Shown here piece by piece: positions 63,801 to 64,000 of a stretch of 64,000 nucleotides of DNA. A model generated the notes under the pieces. It had not been told where the DNA came from. It saw only the letters and a program-made list of their open reading frames with translations, and made no database searches. The stretch lies in the NCBI GenBank assembly GCA_003342895.1, contig PTFA01000273.1, positions 1,125,846 through 1,189,845 on the forward strand. The letters run 5' to 3'. Position 1 is the first letter of the stretch. Every line of letters begins with the position of its first letter. The translations under genes and the position numbers were made by a program. Origin of the DNA: Casuarius casuarius (lineage: Eukaryota > Chordata > Aves > Casuariiformes > Casuariidae).

Positions 63801-64000
63801 GCTCTTCCTGTCAAGTAGGAAGGATTTCCCTCTACCATTTTCAGTCTTGTTCTGCTCAGCTCCTGGCAGAATGAGTTTGGCCAGAAATATGGCTCTTCCC
63901 AATTTGTAGAACAATGCCTTCAAGTATTCTTTCAGATTTGACCACACTTTCATGTGAGGATCATGTTATGCTATAAGTGCCTCTGTTGATAAAAAAAAAA
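60809..64000. other. AT-rich stretch, no gene seen
   Basis: Long blocks here (about 60920-61060 and 61500-61700) are complex, non-repetitive and TAAT-rich, as in many conserved non-coding regions, but this cannot be tested from one genome. A perfect inverted repeat lies at 62303-62334. The final short frames (63697-63909 and 63771-63953) overlap on opposite strands and are not called. The window ends in ten A. Confidence 0.5.
62303..62334. repeat. Perfect 10-bp inverted repeat, 12-nt loop
   Basis: GTTGACTAGT at 62303-62312 pairs exactly with ACTAGTCAAC at 62325-62334. Each arm contains an ACTAGT palindrome. Confidence 0.7.

Noticed and set aside
1..64000. CRISPR arrays, operons, prophage or other prokaryotic systems
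   Set aside because: No regularly spaced identical repeats, no dense coding and no ribosome-binding-site pattern; the CR1 content shows amniote DNA.

Overview
The window reads as vertebrate, and most probably avian, nuclear DNA from a gene-poor region: either an intergenic desert or the inside of one or more very long introns. It is strongly AT-rich, apart from a few short GC-rich patches. It has no long open reading frames, no bacterial-style gene packing and no tRNA or rRNA genes. The diagnosis rests on the mobile elements. A recognisable CR1 LINE 3' end lies at 56937-57225 on the minus strand, with the CR1 ORF2 C-terminus and the CR1 terminal octamer-type repeat. A CR1 reverse-transcriptase remnant lies at 25965-26412 on the plus strand. 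Two much older CR1-like copies lie at 2925-3237 and 9425-10086. CR1 dominance with little else is typical of birds; turtles and crocodilians also carry CR1, so 'bird' is an inference. The species cannot be named.

Layout. 1-3240: AT-rich DNA with weak tRNA-like or MIR-like traces and an old CR1 remnant. 3241-9424: unstructured. 9425-10086: old CR1 whose segments keep their order. 10087-19800: unstructured, with a long pyrimidine tract at 13680-13754. 19802-20494: mildly GC-richer block with an unusually long minus-strand open frame of unknown identity. 20495-25964: mostly featureless; it holds the best exon candidate, a 33-nt microexon at 22264-22296, and a purine-rich strand at 24815-25100. 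25965-26710: CR1 RT remnant running into a GC-rich island. 30494-30657: MIR/L2-like remnant. 34249-34297: perfect 13-bp inverted repeat. 36470-36960: the strongest GC-rich island. 43066-43079: octamer palindrome resembling a POU-factor dimer site. 44200-45440: broad GC-richer plateau. 49931-49958: isolated CR1 tail. 54855-54934 and 58216-58295: an 80-bp sequence present twice at 87.5% identity, which I could not assign to a family. 56937-57225: CR1 3' end. 60753-60808: weak terminal-exon candidate.

No protein-coding gene is called with confidence, and there is no set of genes here that work together. The exon candidates are judged only on splice signals and an open frame, and would need RNA data or cross-species alignment. 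I did not find a convincing new biological system. The items most worth checking are the 33-nt microexon, the unassigned 80-bp repeat pair, the GC-rich island at 36.5-37.0 kb and the long open frame at 19.8-20.5 kb.
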